Shown here: piece by piece, positions 1 to 7,062 of the stretch | Layout: every line of letters starts with the position of its first letter | How positions within the stretch are numbered: position 1 is the stretch's first letter | Origin: Bradyrhizobium sp. Ghvi | GTDB lineage: Bacteria; Pseudomonadota; Alphaproteobacteria; Rhizobiales; Xanthobacteraceae | DNA length: 64,000 nt | Direction of reading: 5' to 3' | NCBI RefSeq assembly: GCF_900115265.1 | Contig: NZ_FOVU01000004.1 | Location: 370,987-434,986 of the forward strand | Notes under the pieces: model-generated | Databases searched by the model: none | What the model was told of the DNA's origin: nothing | The model's input: the letters and a program-made list of their open reading frames with translations, nothing else | Program-made: the position numbers and the translations under genes

Positions 1-887
1 TCGTCAGCGACCCCGGCATGTTCTTCCGCCTGTCGACCGCCATCACGCTGACCGGCGGCACCATGTTCCTGATGTGGCTGGGCGAGCAGATCACCTCGCG
101 GGGCATCGGCAACGGCATCTCGCTGATCATTCTCTCCGGTATCGTCGCCGAGCTGCCCGCAGCACTCGCCAACATGCTGGAGCTCGGCCGTCAGGGCGCG
201 CTGTCGACCCCTTTGATCCTGATCGTGATCGTGATGGCGGTCGCCGTGATTGCCTTCATCGTATTCATGGAGCGGGCCCAGCGCCGGCTGCTGATCCAGT
301 ATCCGAAGCGCCAGGTCGGCAACAAGATGTTCGAGGGTCAGTCCTCGCATCTGCCGCTCAAGCTCAACACCTCAGGCGTGATCCCGCCGATCTTCGCGTC
401 CTCGCTCTTGCTGTTGCCGACGACGGTCGCGAATTTCAACGCCGGCAAGGGGCCTGAATGGTTCCAGTGGATCACGACCCAGCTCGGCCATGGCCGTCCG
501 CTGTTCCTGATCCTCTATCTCGCGTTGATCGTGTTCTTCGCCTTCTTCTATACCGCGATCGTGTTCAACCCGACCGAGACGGCGGACAATCTGAAGAAGC
601 ATGGCGGCTTCATCCCGGGCATCCGTCCGGGCGAGCGCACTGCGGAATATATCGACTACGTGCTGTCGCGCATCACCGTACTCGGCGCGATTTACCTGGC
701 GATCGTCTGCTTGATCCCGGAAATCCTGATCTCCTATGCCTCGGTGCCGTTCTACTTCGGCGGTACCTCGCTGTTGATCGTGGTCAGCGTGACCATGGAT
801 ACGGTGGCGCAGGTGCAGGGCTATCTCTTGGCCCATCAGTATGAAGGCCTGATCCGCAAGTCGAAGCTGCGGGGCCGCCGCAGGTAG
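1..887 (+). CDS. secY: Protein translocase subunit SecY (C-terminal two thirds, cut by window start)
   Basis: SecY forms the inner-membrane protein-conducting channel with SecE and SecG and takes substrates from SecA or the ribosome. The reading frame is already open at base 3, so about 294 of the usual ~445 residues are present. Visible family signatures are GEQITSRGIGNGIS after a transmembrane segment, the basic cytoplasmic loop with ERAQRRLLIQYPKRQ, the IPPIFA segment, and the fifth cytoplasmic loop ADNLKKHGGFIPGIRPGE, which carries the arginine equivalent to E. coli R357. The protein ends in a basic tail. Downstream genes (SecY paralogue, adk, rpsM, rpsK, rpoA, rplQ) match the usual spc/alpha operon order, so co-transcription with ribosomal genes is expected. 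Confidence 0.97.
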   Translation, partial: VSDPGMFFRLSTAITLTGGTMFLMWLGEQITSRGIGNGISLIILSGIVAELPAALANMLELGRQGALSTPLILIVIVMAVAVIAFIVFMERAQRRLLIQYPKRQVGNKMFEGQSSHLPLKLNTSGVIPPIFASSLLLLPTTVANFNAGKGPEWFQWITTQLGHGRPLFLILYLALIVFFAFFYTAIVFNPTETADNLKKHGGFIPGIRPGERTAEYIDYVLSRITVLGAIYLAIVCLIPEILISYASVPFYFGGTSLLIVVSVTMDTVAQVQGYLLAHQYEGLIRKSKLRGRRR

Positions 888-900
888 AGCCCTCCGCAGC

Positions 901-2106
901 ATGACGACCGAGCTCGCGCGCCGCATCGCTATCACGATCGGCGCGCTTCTCGTTTTTCTCCTCGGCAGACGTATTCCGGTTACCGGCTTTTGGACGTCGA
1001 ACGGCGCGCTCCCGCCAAGCGCAGTCGCCCGGTTGTCGGTCTTCTCTCTCGGTCTCATCCCTTATCTGAGTGCTGCGATCCTCGTTCGGTTGCTGTCGCT
1101 GGTCTGGACGCGACTCGGCGCGATCGAACGCTCCGGCGAGCGAGGCCGCGCCAGGATCTCGCGCTACACGCTGCTCCTGACCTTGCTGTTCACCTCGTTC
1201 CAGGGCTACGGCATCGCCACTGCCATTCAGAGGATTCCGGAGGTCGCCCCCGACTCCGGTGCATGGTTTGTGCTTTCGACGGCGGCCTCGATGGTTGGCG
1301 GCGTGTTCTTCCTGATCTGGCTCAGCGAGCAGATCACGCGCCATGGCATCGGCAATGGCCTCGCGCTGATTCTCAGCGTCGCCATGATCCCAGATCTCCC
1401 GAGCGAGCTCGCCGCGATTCTCGATTTAGTGCGCCGCGGCGCGGTTTCGGGCGATCTCGTGCTGGGCCACGCGGCCCTTTGGATCGCGATGGTGGTATTG
1501 ATCGTCGTCGTCGAATCTGCGCGGCGCAATGTGCCGGTGCAATTCTGCGAGCGCCGCATTGCTGATCGCGTGCTTCCGTCGCGCGCCGCCATCCTTCCGA
1601 TCAAGATCAACAGCGCCGGCTACCTGGTGCCGGTCACCGTGGGGCCGTGGTTGATCTATCTGCCGCTCGCATTTGCTGGCTTGATCTTCGATGCTGACAC
1701 GCCCTGGCTCAACGCGGCTTATGTCTATCTCCACTATGGCCAGCCGGCGCATCTCATCGTCGGATCGCTCGCCGTGTTCCTGCTCGCAATCGTCTACACA
1801 GCTTTCGTCATCGATCCCGATCACACCGCCGATTCGCTTACGCAGCAAGGCGGCGTCATCCCCGGCGTTCCCGGTGGCGAGGCCACCGCCGAATATCTCG
1901 ACCGTGTGGTGTCGTCGACGACGCTGTTCGGTGCGGCTTATCTGACGGTGATTTCGCTGACTCCGGAGGTGTTCTTGGCCTACGGGAATGCGCTAGGTTA
2001 TAAAATGGGTGGTGGTGCAGCGCTGATTGTGGTTTGCACTATTCTCGATCTTCAAACACAGGTGCGCGAGCTATCGCTCACCAATCCGGGGGGCGTACGC
2101 CGATGA
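901..2106 (+). CDS. Second, divergent SecY-like protein
   Basis: A 401-residue SecY paralogue lies 13 nt after secY and overlaps adk by ATGA. About ten hydrophobic segments and the SecY signatures SEQITRHGIGNGLA, GLIPYLSAAIL and ADSLTQQGGVIPG show the fold. It departs from canonical SecY in the cytoplasmic loops. IPGIRPGE in the upstream SecY reads IPGVPGGE here, so the arginine matching E. coli R357, which matters for SecA-driven translocation, is replaced. The basic C-terminal tail is shorter and IPPIFA is changed to LVPVTV. The frame is intact, so this is not an obvious pseudogene. It may be an accessory or substrate-restricted translocon, or a modifier of SecY. The assignment to the SecY family is firm; the role is inference. 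Confidence 0.88.
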   Translation: MTTELARRIAITIGALLVFLLGRRIPVTGFWTSNGALPPSAVARLSVFSLGLIPYLSAAILVRLLSLVWTRLGAIERSGERGRARISRYTLLLTLLFTSFQGYGIATAIQRIPEVAPDSGAWFVLSTAASMVGGVFFLIWLSEQITRHGIGNGLALILSVAMIPDLPSELAAILDLVRRGAVSGDLVLGHAALWIAMVVLIVVVESARRNVPVQFCERRIADRVLPSRAAILPIKINSAGYLVPVTVGPWLIYLPLAFAGLIFDADTPWLNAAYVYLHYGQPAHLIVGSLAVFLLAIVYTAFVIDPDHTADSLTQQGGVIPGVPGGEATAEYLDRVVSSTTLFGAAYLTVISLTPEVFLAYGNALGYKMGGGAALIVVCTILDLQTQVRELSLTNPGGVRR

Positions 2107-2981
2107 GAATTATACTTCTGGGACCGCCGGGGTCGGGCAAGGGGACCCAGGCGCAGCTGCTGGTGCAGCGCTATGGTATCGTCCAGCTCTCGACCGGCGA
2201 GATGTTGCGCGCGGCAGTCGCGGCCGGAACGCCGGTCGGATTGAAGGCCAAGGAGATCATGGCCAGCGGCGGTCTCGTCCCCGACGACGTCGTGGTGGGA
2301 ATCATCTCAGACCGGATCGAACAGCCGGACGCGAAGCACGGCTTCATCCTGGACGGCTTCCCCCGTACCGTGCCGCAGGCCGAGGCGCTCGACGAACTGC
2401 TGAAGCACAAGCATATGAAACTCGACGCGGTGATCGAACTGCGCGTCAACGAGAGCGCGCTGCTGAGTCGCGTGGAGACTCGCGTCGCCCAGATGCGGGA
2501 GCGCGGGGAGGAAGTCCGGCTTGACGACACCCCGGAGGTCCTGACCAAGCGGCTCGCCAGCTACCGCAGCCAGACGGAACCGCTGATCCACTACTATTCC
2601 GAGCGTCGGAAGCTTTCGACCATCGACGGCATGATGGCCATCGACGAGGTCACCCGCGCCATCCACCGCCAGCTCTTGGCGCTGGGCGCGGTCGAGCCCA
2701 AGACGCACGGCAAGACCCGTGCCCGCAGCGCGGCCAAGGCGGCGCCCGCCAAGAAGGCGGCCAAAAGGGCCAAGGCGGCCAGAAAGCCCGCAAAAGCGGC
2801 CCAAAAGGCTGCAAAGCCTGCGAAATCCGCCAAAAAGACCGTGAAGGGCGCCAAAAAGGCGGCAAAGAAGGCTGCCAAGAAGGCCGCGAAGAAGGTAGCT
2901 AAAAAGACCGCCAAGAAGGCCGTCAAAAAGAGTGCCAAAAAGGCCGCAAAAAAGGTCACGAAAAAGCGAGCTAAGCGCTAG
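2103..2981 (+). CDS. adk: Adenylate kinase with long Lys/Ala-rich tail
   Basis: Adenylate kinase (AMP + ATP = 2 ADP) is a cytosolic nucleotide enzyme commonly found after secY. The start is ATG 2103, overlapping the preceding stop; it places the P-loop GPPGSGKGTQ at residues 7-16, as in the family. LSTGEMLRAAV and DGFPRTVPQAEAL are the AMP-binding and core motifs. The LID is of the short, zinc-free type. The catalytic part ends near residue 195. The remaining ~95 residues are almost entirely Lys, Ala, Arg, Pro and Val in AAKKAAKK-like repeats, resembling histone H1 or bacterial AlgP/Hc1-like tails. Normal Adk is ~190-215 residues, so this 292-residue protein carries an extra, probably nucleic-acid- or ribosome-binding tail (inference). 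Confidence 0.95.
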   Translation: MRIILLGPPGSGKGTQAQLLVQRYGIVQLSTGEMLRAAVAAGTPVGLKAKEIMASGGLVPDDVVVGIISDRIEQPDAKHGFILDGFPRTVPQAEALDELLKHKHMKLDAVIELRVNESALLSRVETRVAQMRERGEEVRLDDTPEVLTKRLASYRSQTEPLIHYYSERRKLSTIDGMMAIDEVTRAIHRQLLALGAVEPKTHGKTRARSAAKAAPAKKAAKRAKAARKPAKAAQKAAKPAKSAKKTVKGAKKAAKKAAKKAAKKVAKKTAKKAVKKSAKKAAKKVTKKRAKR

Positions 2982-3130
2982 CGGCGGTTGACGAAAGCCC
3001 CCTGAATCCCCTAATAAGCCCCGCATCCAAGTCGGATAGTTTCAAACGATGCCGGGCCCCAGGAAGACCAGGGGTGGGCGTCGTGTTCGCGTTTGTGAAC
3101 ACCTGCCCGAGAAACATAAGCACTTAAAGC

Positions 3131-3152
3131 CCGATTCCTGACGAGGAATCGG
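3131..3152 (+). promoter_or_regulatory. Hairpin in rpsM leader
   Basis: A perfect 8-bp inverted repeat, CCGATTCC / GGAATCGG with a 6-nt loop, ends six bases before the Shine-Dalgarno of rpsM. There is no U-tract, so it is not a classical terminator. It could be a translational control or RNA stability element of the S13 leader. No experimental family is assigned. Confidence 0.5.
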
Positions 3153-3169
3153 CAACAGGAGAGAAAGCC

Positions 3170-3538
3170 GTGGCCCGTATTGCCGGCGTGAACATTCCGA
3201 CCAACAAGCGCGTGCTGATCGCGCTCCAGTATATCCATGGCATCGGCCAGAAGATCGCTGGTGAGATCCTCGAAAAGGTGAAGATCCCCGAGGATCGTCG
3301 CGTCAATCAGCTCAGCGACGCTGAAGTGCTCCAGATCCGCGAAGTCATCGACCGCGACTATCTCGTCGAGGGCGATCTGCGTCGCGAAGTCGGCATCAAC
3401 ATCAAGCGTCTGATGGACCTCGGCTGCTATCGCGGCCTGCGTCATCGTCGCGGTCTGCCGGTGCGCGGCCAGCGCACCCACACCAATGCGCGTACGCGCA
3501 AGGGCCCGGCCAAGGCCATCGCCGGCAAGAAGAAGTAA
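3170..3538 (+). CDS. rpsM: 30S ribosomal protein S13
   Basis: S13 sits at the head of the small subunit and contacts the P-site tRNA and the 50S bridge. The 122-residue product has the conserved start ARIAGVNIPTNKR and the C-terminal RGQRTHTNARTRKGP tail. The GTG start at 3170 is chosen because it follows a good Shine-Dalgarno (ggagag at 3158-3163) and gives the family N-terminus; no ATG gives it. It is the first gene of the alpha operon (rpsM-rpsK-rpoA-rplQ). Confidence 0.97.
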   Translation: MARIAGVNIPTNKRVLIALQYIHGIGQKIAGEILEKVKIPEDRRVNQLSDAEVLQIREVIDRDYLVEGDLRREVGINIKRLMDLGCYRGLRHRRGLPVRGQRTHTNARTRKGPAKAIAGKKK

Positions 3539-3544
3539 TTCGAC

Positions 3545-3604
3545 GCGAATGGCGAATAGGGAGTGGCGAATGGTTTCATTCGCTACTCGCCATTCGCCAC
3601 TCGC
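3545..3604. repeat. Palindromic intergenic repeat, family A copy 1
   Basis: Two 28-nt arms (3545-3572 and 3577-3604) rich in the word GCGAAT are imperfect inverted repeats of each other (about 24 of 28 match) around a 4-nt loop. Related elements occur at 5201-5267 and 29450-29507. It lies between rpsM and rpsK and would form a long stem in the operon mRNA. It looks like a REP/MITE-type dispersed palindrome. Confidence 0.75.
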
Positions 3605-3666
3605 ATTTTCACAGGTGTAGCCGCTGGCATTACGGCGGCGTTTGAGATCTCCAGGAAAGGTAGTCA

Positions 3667-4056
3667 ATGGGCAAGGAAGCCACCCGCGTTCGTCGTCGTG
3701 AACGCAAGAACATCGCCTCCGGCGTCGCGCATGTGAACTCGTCGTTCAACAACACGACCATCACCATCACCGACGCGCAGGGCAACACGATTGCCTGGTC
3801 CTCCGCCGGCACGATGGGCTTCAAGGGCTCGCGCAAATCGACCCCCTATGCCGCACAGGTTGCCGCCGAAGACGTTTCCAAGAAGGCGCAGGAACACGGC
3901 ATGCGCACTCTGGAGGTCGAAGTCGCCGGTCCCGGTTCGGGCCGTGAGTCGGCGCTCCGCGCACTCCAGGCCGCGGGCTTTACCGTCACCTCGATCCGCG
4001 ACGTGACCACGATCCCGCACAACGGTTGCCGTCCGCGCAAGCGTCGGCGCGTCTGA
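3667..4056 (+). CDS. rpsK: 30S ribosomal protein S11
   Basis: S11 is a platform protein of the 30S subunit that helps shape the mRNA exit region. The 129-residue product contains the conserved core VNSSFNNTTITITD, the GSRKSTPYAAQ segment and the C-terminal IPHNGCRPRKRRRV. ATG 3667 follows aggaaagg at ideal spacing. It lies between rpsM and rpoA, separated from rpsM by a palindromic repeat. Confidence 0.97.
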   Translation: MGKEATRVRRRERKNIASGVAHVNSSFNNTTITITDAQGNTIAWSSAGTMGFKGSRKSTPYAAQVAAEDVSKKAQEHGMRTLEVEVAGPGSGRESALRALQAAGFTVTSIRDVTTIPHNGCRPRKRRRV

Positions 4057-4065
4057 TACGAAGTT

Positions 4066-4097
4066 GCGGGCGCCGCGGTGCCCGCGATGCTTTTTTT
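4066..4097 (+). terminator. Possible intrinsic terminator or attenuator between rpsK and rpoA
   Basis: A six-bp all-GC stem (GCGGGC at 4066-4071 with GCCCGC at 4080-4085) is followed four bases later by seven T residues at 4091-4097. The gap before the T-run makes it weaker than a textbook terminator, so partial attenuation inside the alpha operon is more likely than full stop. Confidence 0.45.
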
Positions 4098-4168
4098 AAG
4101 AAGCCGCGGGTTTGAGCTGCGGCCTTTCTCCAACGCCAGTATTTGAATTTTCAAATCGACTGGCCTGT

Positions 4169-5200
4169 ATGGGTGAAACAGTGACGATCCAGAAAAATTG
4201 GCAAGAACTGATTCGACCGAACAAACTCCAGGTCACGCCCGGTAGCGATTCGAACCGTTTCGCGACCATCGTCGCCGAGCCGCTCGAGCGCGGCTTCGGC
4301 CAGACGCTCGGCAACGCGTTGCGTCGCATCCTGCTCTCCTCGCTCCAGGGCGCGGCGGTGCAGTCGGTGCACATCGACGGCGTGCTGCACGAGTTCTCCT
4401 CGATCGCGGGCGTCCGTGAGGACGTCACCGACATCGTGCTCAATATCAAGGACATCTCGATCAAGATGCAGGGCGAAGGCCCCAAGCGCATGGTCGTGAA
4501 GAAGCAGGGCCCAGGCGTCGTCACCGCTGGCGACATCCAGACCGTCGGCGATGTCGTGGTGCTCAACCCGGAGCTCCAGATCTGCACCCTCGACGAGGGC
4601 GCCGAGATCCGCATGGAGTTCACCGTCGCCACCGGCAAGGGCTACGTGCCCGCCGAGCGCAACCGTCCCGAGGACGCGCCGATCGGCCTGATCCCGGTCG
4701 ACAGCCTGTACTCGCCGGTCCGCAAGGTCTCCTACAAGGTCGAGAACACCCGCGAGGGCCAGATCCTCGACTACGACAAGCTGACCATGACGATCGAGAC
4801 CAACGGCGCGATCTCGCCGGATGACTCGGTGGCCTATGCCGCCCGCATCCTGCAGGATCAGCTCAACGTGTTCGTCAACTTCGAAGAGCCGCGCAAGGAA
4901 GTCGCCCAGGAGATCATCCCGGACCTCGCCTTCAACCCGGCCTTCCTCAAGAAGGTGGACGAGCTCGAGCTGTCGGTGCGTTCGGCCAACTGCTTGAAGA
5001 ACGACAACATCGTCTACATCGGCGACCTCGTGCAGAAGAGCGAAGCGGAAATGCTCCGCACTCCGAACTTCGGCCGCAAGTCGCTGAACGAGATCAAGGA
5101 AGTGCTGGCCCAGATGGGTCTCCACCTCGGCATGGAAGTGCCGGGCTGGCCGCCGGAGAACATCGACGAGCTCGCCAAGCGCTTCGAGGATCACTACTGA
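4169..5200 (+). CDS. rpoA: DNA-directed RNA polymerase subunit alpha
   Basis: The alpha subunit dimerises to nucleate RNA polymerase assembly and its C-terminal domain contacts UP elements and activators. The 343-residue product starts at ATG 4169 (MGETVTIQKNWQELI), the normal alphaproteobacterial N-terminus; an in-frame upstream start would add 19 unlike residues. The N-terminal domain has RGFGQTLGNALRRILLSS. The C-terminal domain has LELSVRSANCLKNDNI and TPNFGRKSLNEIKEVL, the helix-hairpin-helix DNA-binding part. It is preceded by a terminator-like hairpin and followed by a family A repeat before rplQ. Confidence 0.98.
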   Translation: MGETVTIQKNWQELIRPNKLQVTPGSDSNRFATIVAEPLERGFGQTLGNALRRILLSSLQGAAVQSVHIDGVLHEFSSIAGVREDVTDIVLNIKDISIKMQGEGPKRMVVKKQGPGVVTAGDIQTVGDVVVLNPELQICTLDEGAEIRMEFTVATGKGYVPAERNRPEDAPIGLIPVDSLYSPVRKVSYKVENTREGQILDYDKLTMTIETNGAISPDDSVAYAARILQDQLNVFVNFEEPRKEVAQEIIPDLAFNPAFLKKVDELELSVRSANCLKNDNIVYIGDLVQKSEAEMLRTPNFGRKSLNEIKEVLAQMGLHLGMEVPGWPPENIDELAKRFEDHY

Positions 5201-5267
5201 GCGAGTTGGGAGTAGCGAATAGCGAATGCAAGAAGCATCCATTCGCTACTCGCCATTCGCTATTCGC
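5201..5267. repeat. Palindromic intergenic repeat, family A copy 2
   Basis: GCGAAT-rich arms at 5201-5228 and 5240-5267 flank a short loop, starting directly after the rpoA stop codon. The right arm shares most of its bases with the copy at 3577-3604. Imperfect pairing of the arms would make a stem in the rpoA-rplQ spacer. Confidence 0.7.
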
Positions 5268-5345
5268 GACCTAGGGCGAACGCAGGAAGCCCACCTGAAA
5301 ACCAGTCGCTGAACCACTGCGACACATCGAAAAAGGACACTACAC

Positions 5346-5762
5346 ATGCGTCACGGCAAGGTTCATCGGAAGCTCAACCGCACGGCAGAGCATCGCCGCG
5401 CGATGTTCGCCAACATGGCGGCCGCGCTGATCAAGCACGAGCAGATCGTCACCACGCTGCCCAAGGCCAAGGAGCTTCGTCCGATCGTCGAGAAGCTCGT
5501 CACCCTCGGGAAGAAGGGCGGGCTCTCCATGCGTCGCCAAGCCATCTCCGAGATGCGCGACAAGGACCAGGTCAAGAAGCTGTTCGACGTTCTGGCGCCT
5601 CGCTACAAGGATCGCCAGGGCGGCTACACCCGCATCATCAAGGCGGGCTTCCGCTACGGCGACAACGCCGCGATGGCCGTGATCGAGTTCGTCGATCGCG
5701 ACGTCGACGCCAAGGGCCAGGACTCCGGTCCGGTGCAGGCGAAGGAAGCCGAGGCGGCGTAA
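5346..5762 (+). CDS. rplQ: 50S ribosomal protein L17
   Basis: L17 binds near the peptide exit tunnel of the large subunit. The 138-residue protein begins MRHGKVHRKLNRTAEHRRAM and carries the conserved LPKAKELRPIVEKLVTLGKK segment. The C-terminal ~20 residues, rich in Gln, Ala and Glu, are a lineage-type extension. The Shine-Dalgarno aaaggac precedes ATG 5346. It is the last gene of the alpha operon and is followed by a strong terminator. Confidence 0.97.
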   Translation: MRHGKVHRKLNRTAEHRRAMFANMAAALIKHEQIVTTLPKAKELRPIVEKLVTLGKKGGLSMRRQAISEMRDKDQVKKLFDVLAPRYKDRQGGYTRIIKAGFRYGDNAAMAVIEFVDRDVDAKGQDSGPVQAKEAEAA

Positions 5763-5784
5763 GCCTGAAGGCATAGAGTTTGGA

Positions 5785-5814
5785 AAAGCGGCGCCTCCGG
5801 GCGCCGCTTTTTTG
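5785..5814 (+). terminator. Rho-independent terminator of the alpha operon
   Basis: The stem AAAAGCGGCGCC / GGCGCCGCTTTT with a TCCG loop ends in a run of six T residues at 5809-5814, 22 nt after the rplQ stop. It is a textbook intrinsic terminator. Confidence 0.93.
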
Positions 5815-5912
5815 TTGCCGCTCGCTCGTTCGGCCCTCACGCATGAGTGAGGGCCGATTGCGGCCGTCAGTGCAGCGCCCGATATCTCCATCACCCTCAA
5901 TGGAGACATCTC

Positions 5913-6701
5913 ATGCACATCGACCTTTCCGGAAAGACCGCGCTCGTGACCGGCTCGACCGCCGGCATCGGCCACGCCATCGCCAAGGGCCTTGCGGGCT
6001 CGGGCGCCAGCGTGGTGATCAACGGGCGCGGCCAGGACAAGGTCGATGCGGCCGTGCGCAAGCTGGAGGGAACCGGGGCCAAGGTGCGCGGCATCGCCGC
6101 TGATGTTTCGACAGCGGCGGGCTGCAAAGCGCTGGTGGATGATCTGCCCGAGGTCGATATCCTTATCAACAATGCCGGCATCTTCGAGCCGAAGGATTTC
6201 TTCGAGATTCCGGATGAGGACTGGAGCCGCTTCTTCGAGGTCAACGTCATGAGCGGCGTGCGTCTCTCGCGCGCCTACATGAAGGGCATGCTCAAGCGCA
6301 ATTGGGGCCGCATCGTCTTCATCTCCTCGGAGTCCGGGCTCAACATTCCGGTCGAGATGATCCACTACGGCATGAGCAAGACGGCCCAGCTTGCGATCGC
6401 ACGTGGCCTCGCGCAGCTCACCCAGGGCACGAGCGTCACCGTGAACTCGGTGCTTCCTGGGCCGACCATGTCGGAGGGCGTCGAGACCTTCGTGAAGGAT
6501 CTCGCCAAGCAAAACGGGCAGTCGGTCGACGAGGCCGCTGCCAATTTCGTCAAGCAGCATCGCCCGAGCTCGCTGATCCAGCGTTTTGCCAGTGTCGACG
6601 AGATCGCCAACATGGTGGTCTACGTCGCGTCGAAGGAGGCGTCCGCAACCAACGGCGCGGCGTTGCGCGCGGAAGGCGGCATCGTCAACACCATCGCTTG
6701 A
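5913..6701 (+). CDS. Short-chain dehydrogenase/reductase (SDR)
   Basis: A 262-residue classical SDR with Rossmann fold, cytosolic. It has the cofactor motif TGSTAGIG near residues 14-21, NNAG at about residue 86, and a catalytic Ser with the YGMSK tetrad Tyr-Lys at about residues 152-156. The substrate is unknown. The start at ATG 5913 is preceded by tggaga and removes an unrelated 22-residue upstream extension. The DUF1330 gene follows after 7 nt, so the two are probably co-transcribed. Confidence 0.9.
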   Translation: MHIDLSGKTALVTGSTAGIGHAIAKGLAGSGASVVINGRGQDKVDAAVRKLEGTGAKVRGIAADVSTAAGCKALVDDLPEVDILINNAGIFEPKDFFEIPDEDWSRFFEVNVMSGVRLSRAYMKGMLKRNWGRIVFISSESGLNIPVEMIHYGMSKTAQLAIARGLAQLTQGTSVTVNSVLPGPTMSEGVETFVKDLAKQNGQSVDEAAANFVKQHRPSSLIQRFASVDEIANMVVYVASKEASATNGAALRAEGGIVNTIA

Positions 6702-6708
6702 GACGCCA

Positions 6709-7005
6709 ATGACAGCCTATGTGATATCCGAAGTCGAGATGCGCGATCCCGAGGGATTTGACGCCTATCGCACCCTCGCCGCGAAGACGATCGCACAATA
6801 TGGCGGGCGTTATCTCGTGCGTGGCGGCAAAGCCGAACTGGCGGAAGGCAACCTCCCGCCAAAGGCCATCGTGGTCGTCGAATTCCCGTCCATGGCGCGG
6901 CTGAAGGAATGGTATGCCTCGCCGGAATATGCCGAGGCGCTCAAGCTCCGGTGGACGGCGTTGGAGCGGCGGCTGCTATTTGTCGAGGGGGCGGCTCCCA
7001 TCTAG
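6709..7005 (+). CDS. DUF1330 domain protein
   Basis: A 98-residue protein of the DUF1330 (dimeric alpha-beta barrel) family: the start TAYVISEVEMRDPEGFDAYR, the GGRYLVRGGKAE strand and VVEFPSMARLKEWYASPEYA are characteristic. Members are small cytosolic proteins of unknown biochemical role that resemble ferredoxin-like monooxygenase folds. The ATG at 6709 lies 7 nt after the SDR stop, implying a two-gene unit. Confidence 0.88.
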   Translation: MTAYVISEVEMRDPEGFDAYRTLAAKTIAQYGGRYLVRGGKAELAEGNLPPKAIVVVEFPSMARLKEWYASPEYAEALKLRWTALERRLLFVEGAAPI

Positions 7006-7062
7006 CTGCTCTGCCGGTTTGCCCCCTTCTTTTCCGAGCGCAACCGGCTACAACAGGGCTCC

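Noticed and set aside
901..2106. SecY2 as a pseudogene
   Set aside because: The frame is intact over 401 residues, with about ten membrane segments and a coupled adk start.
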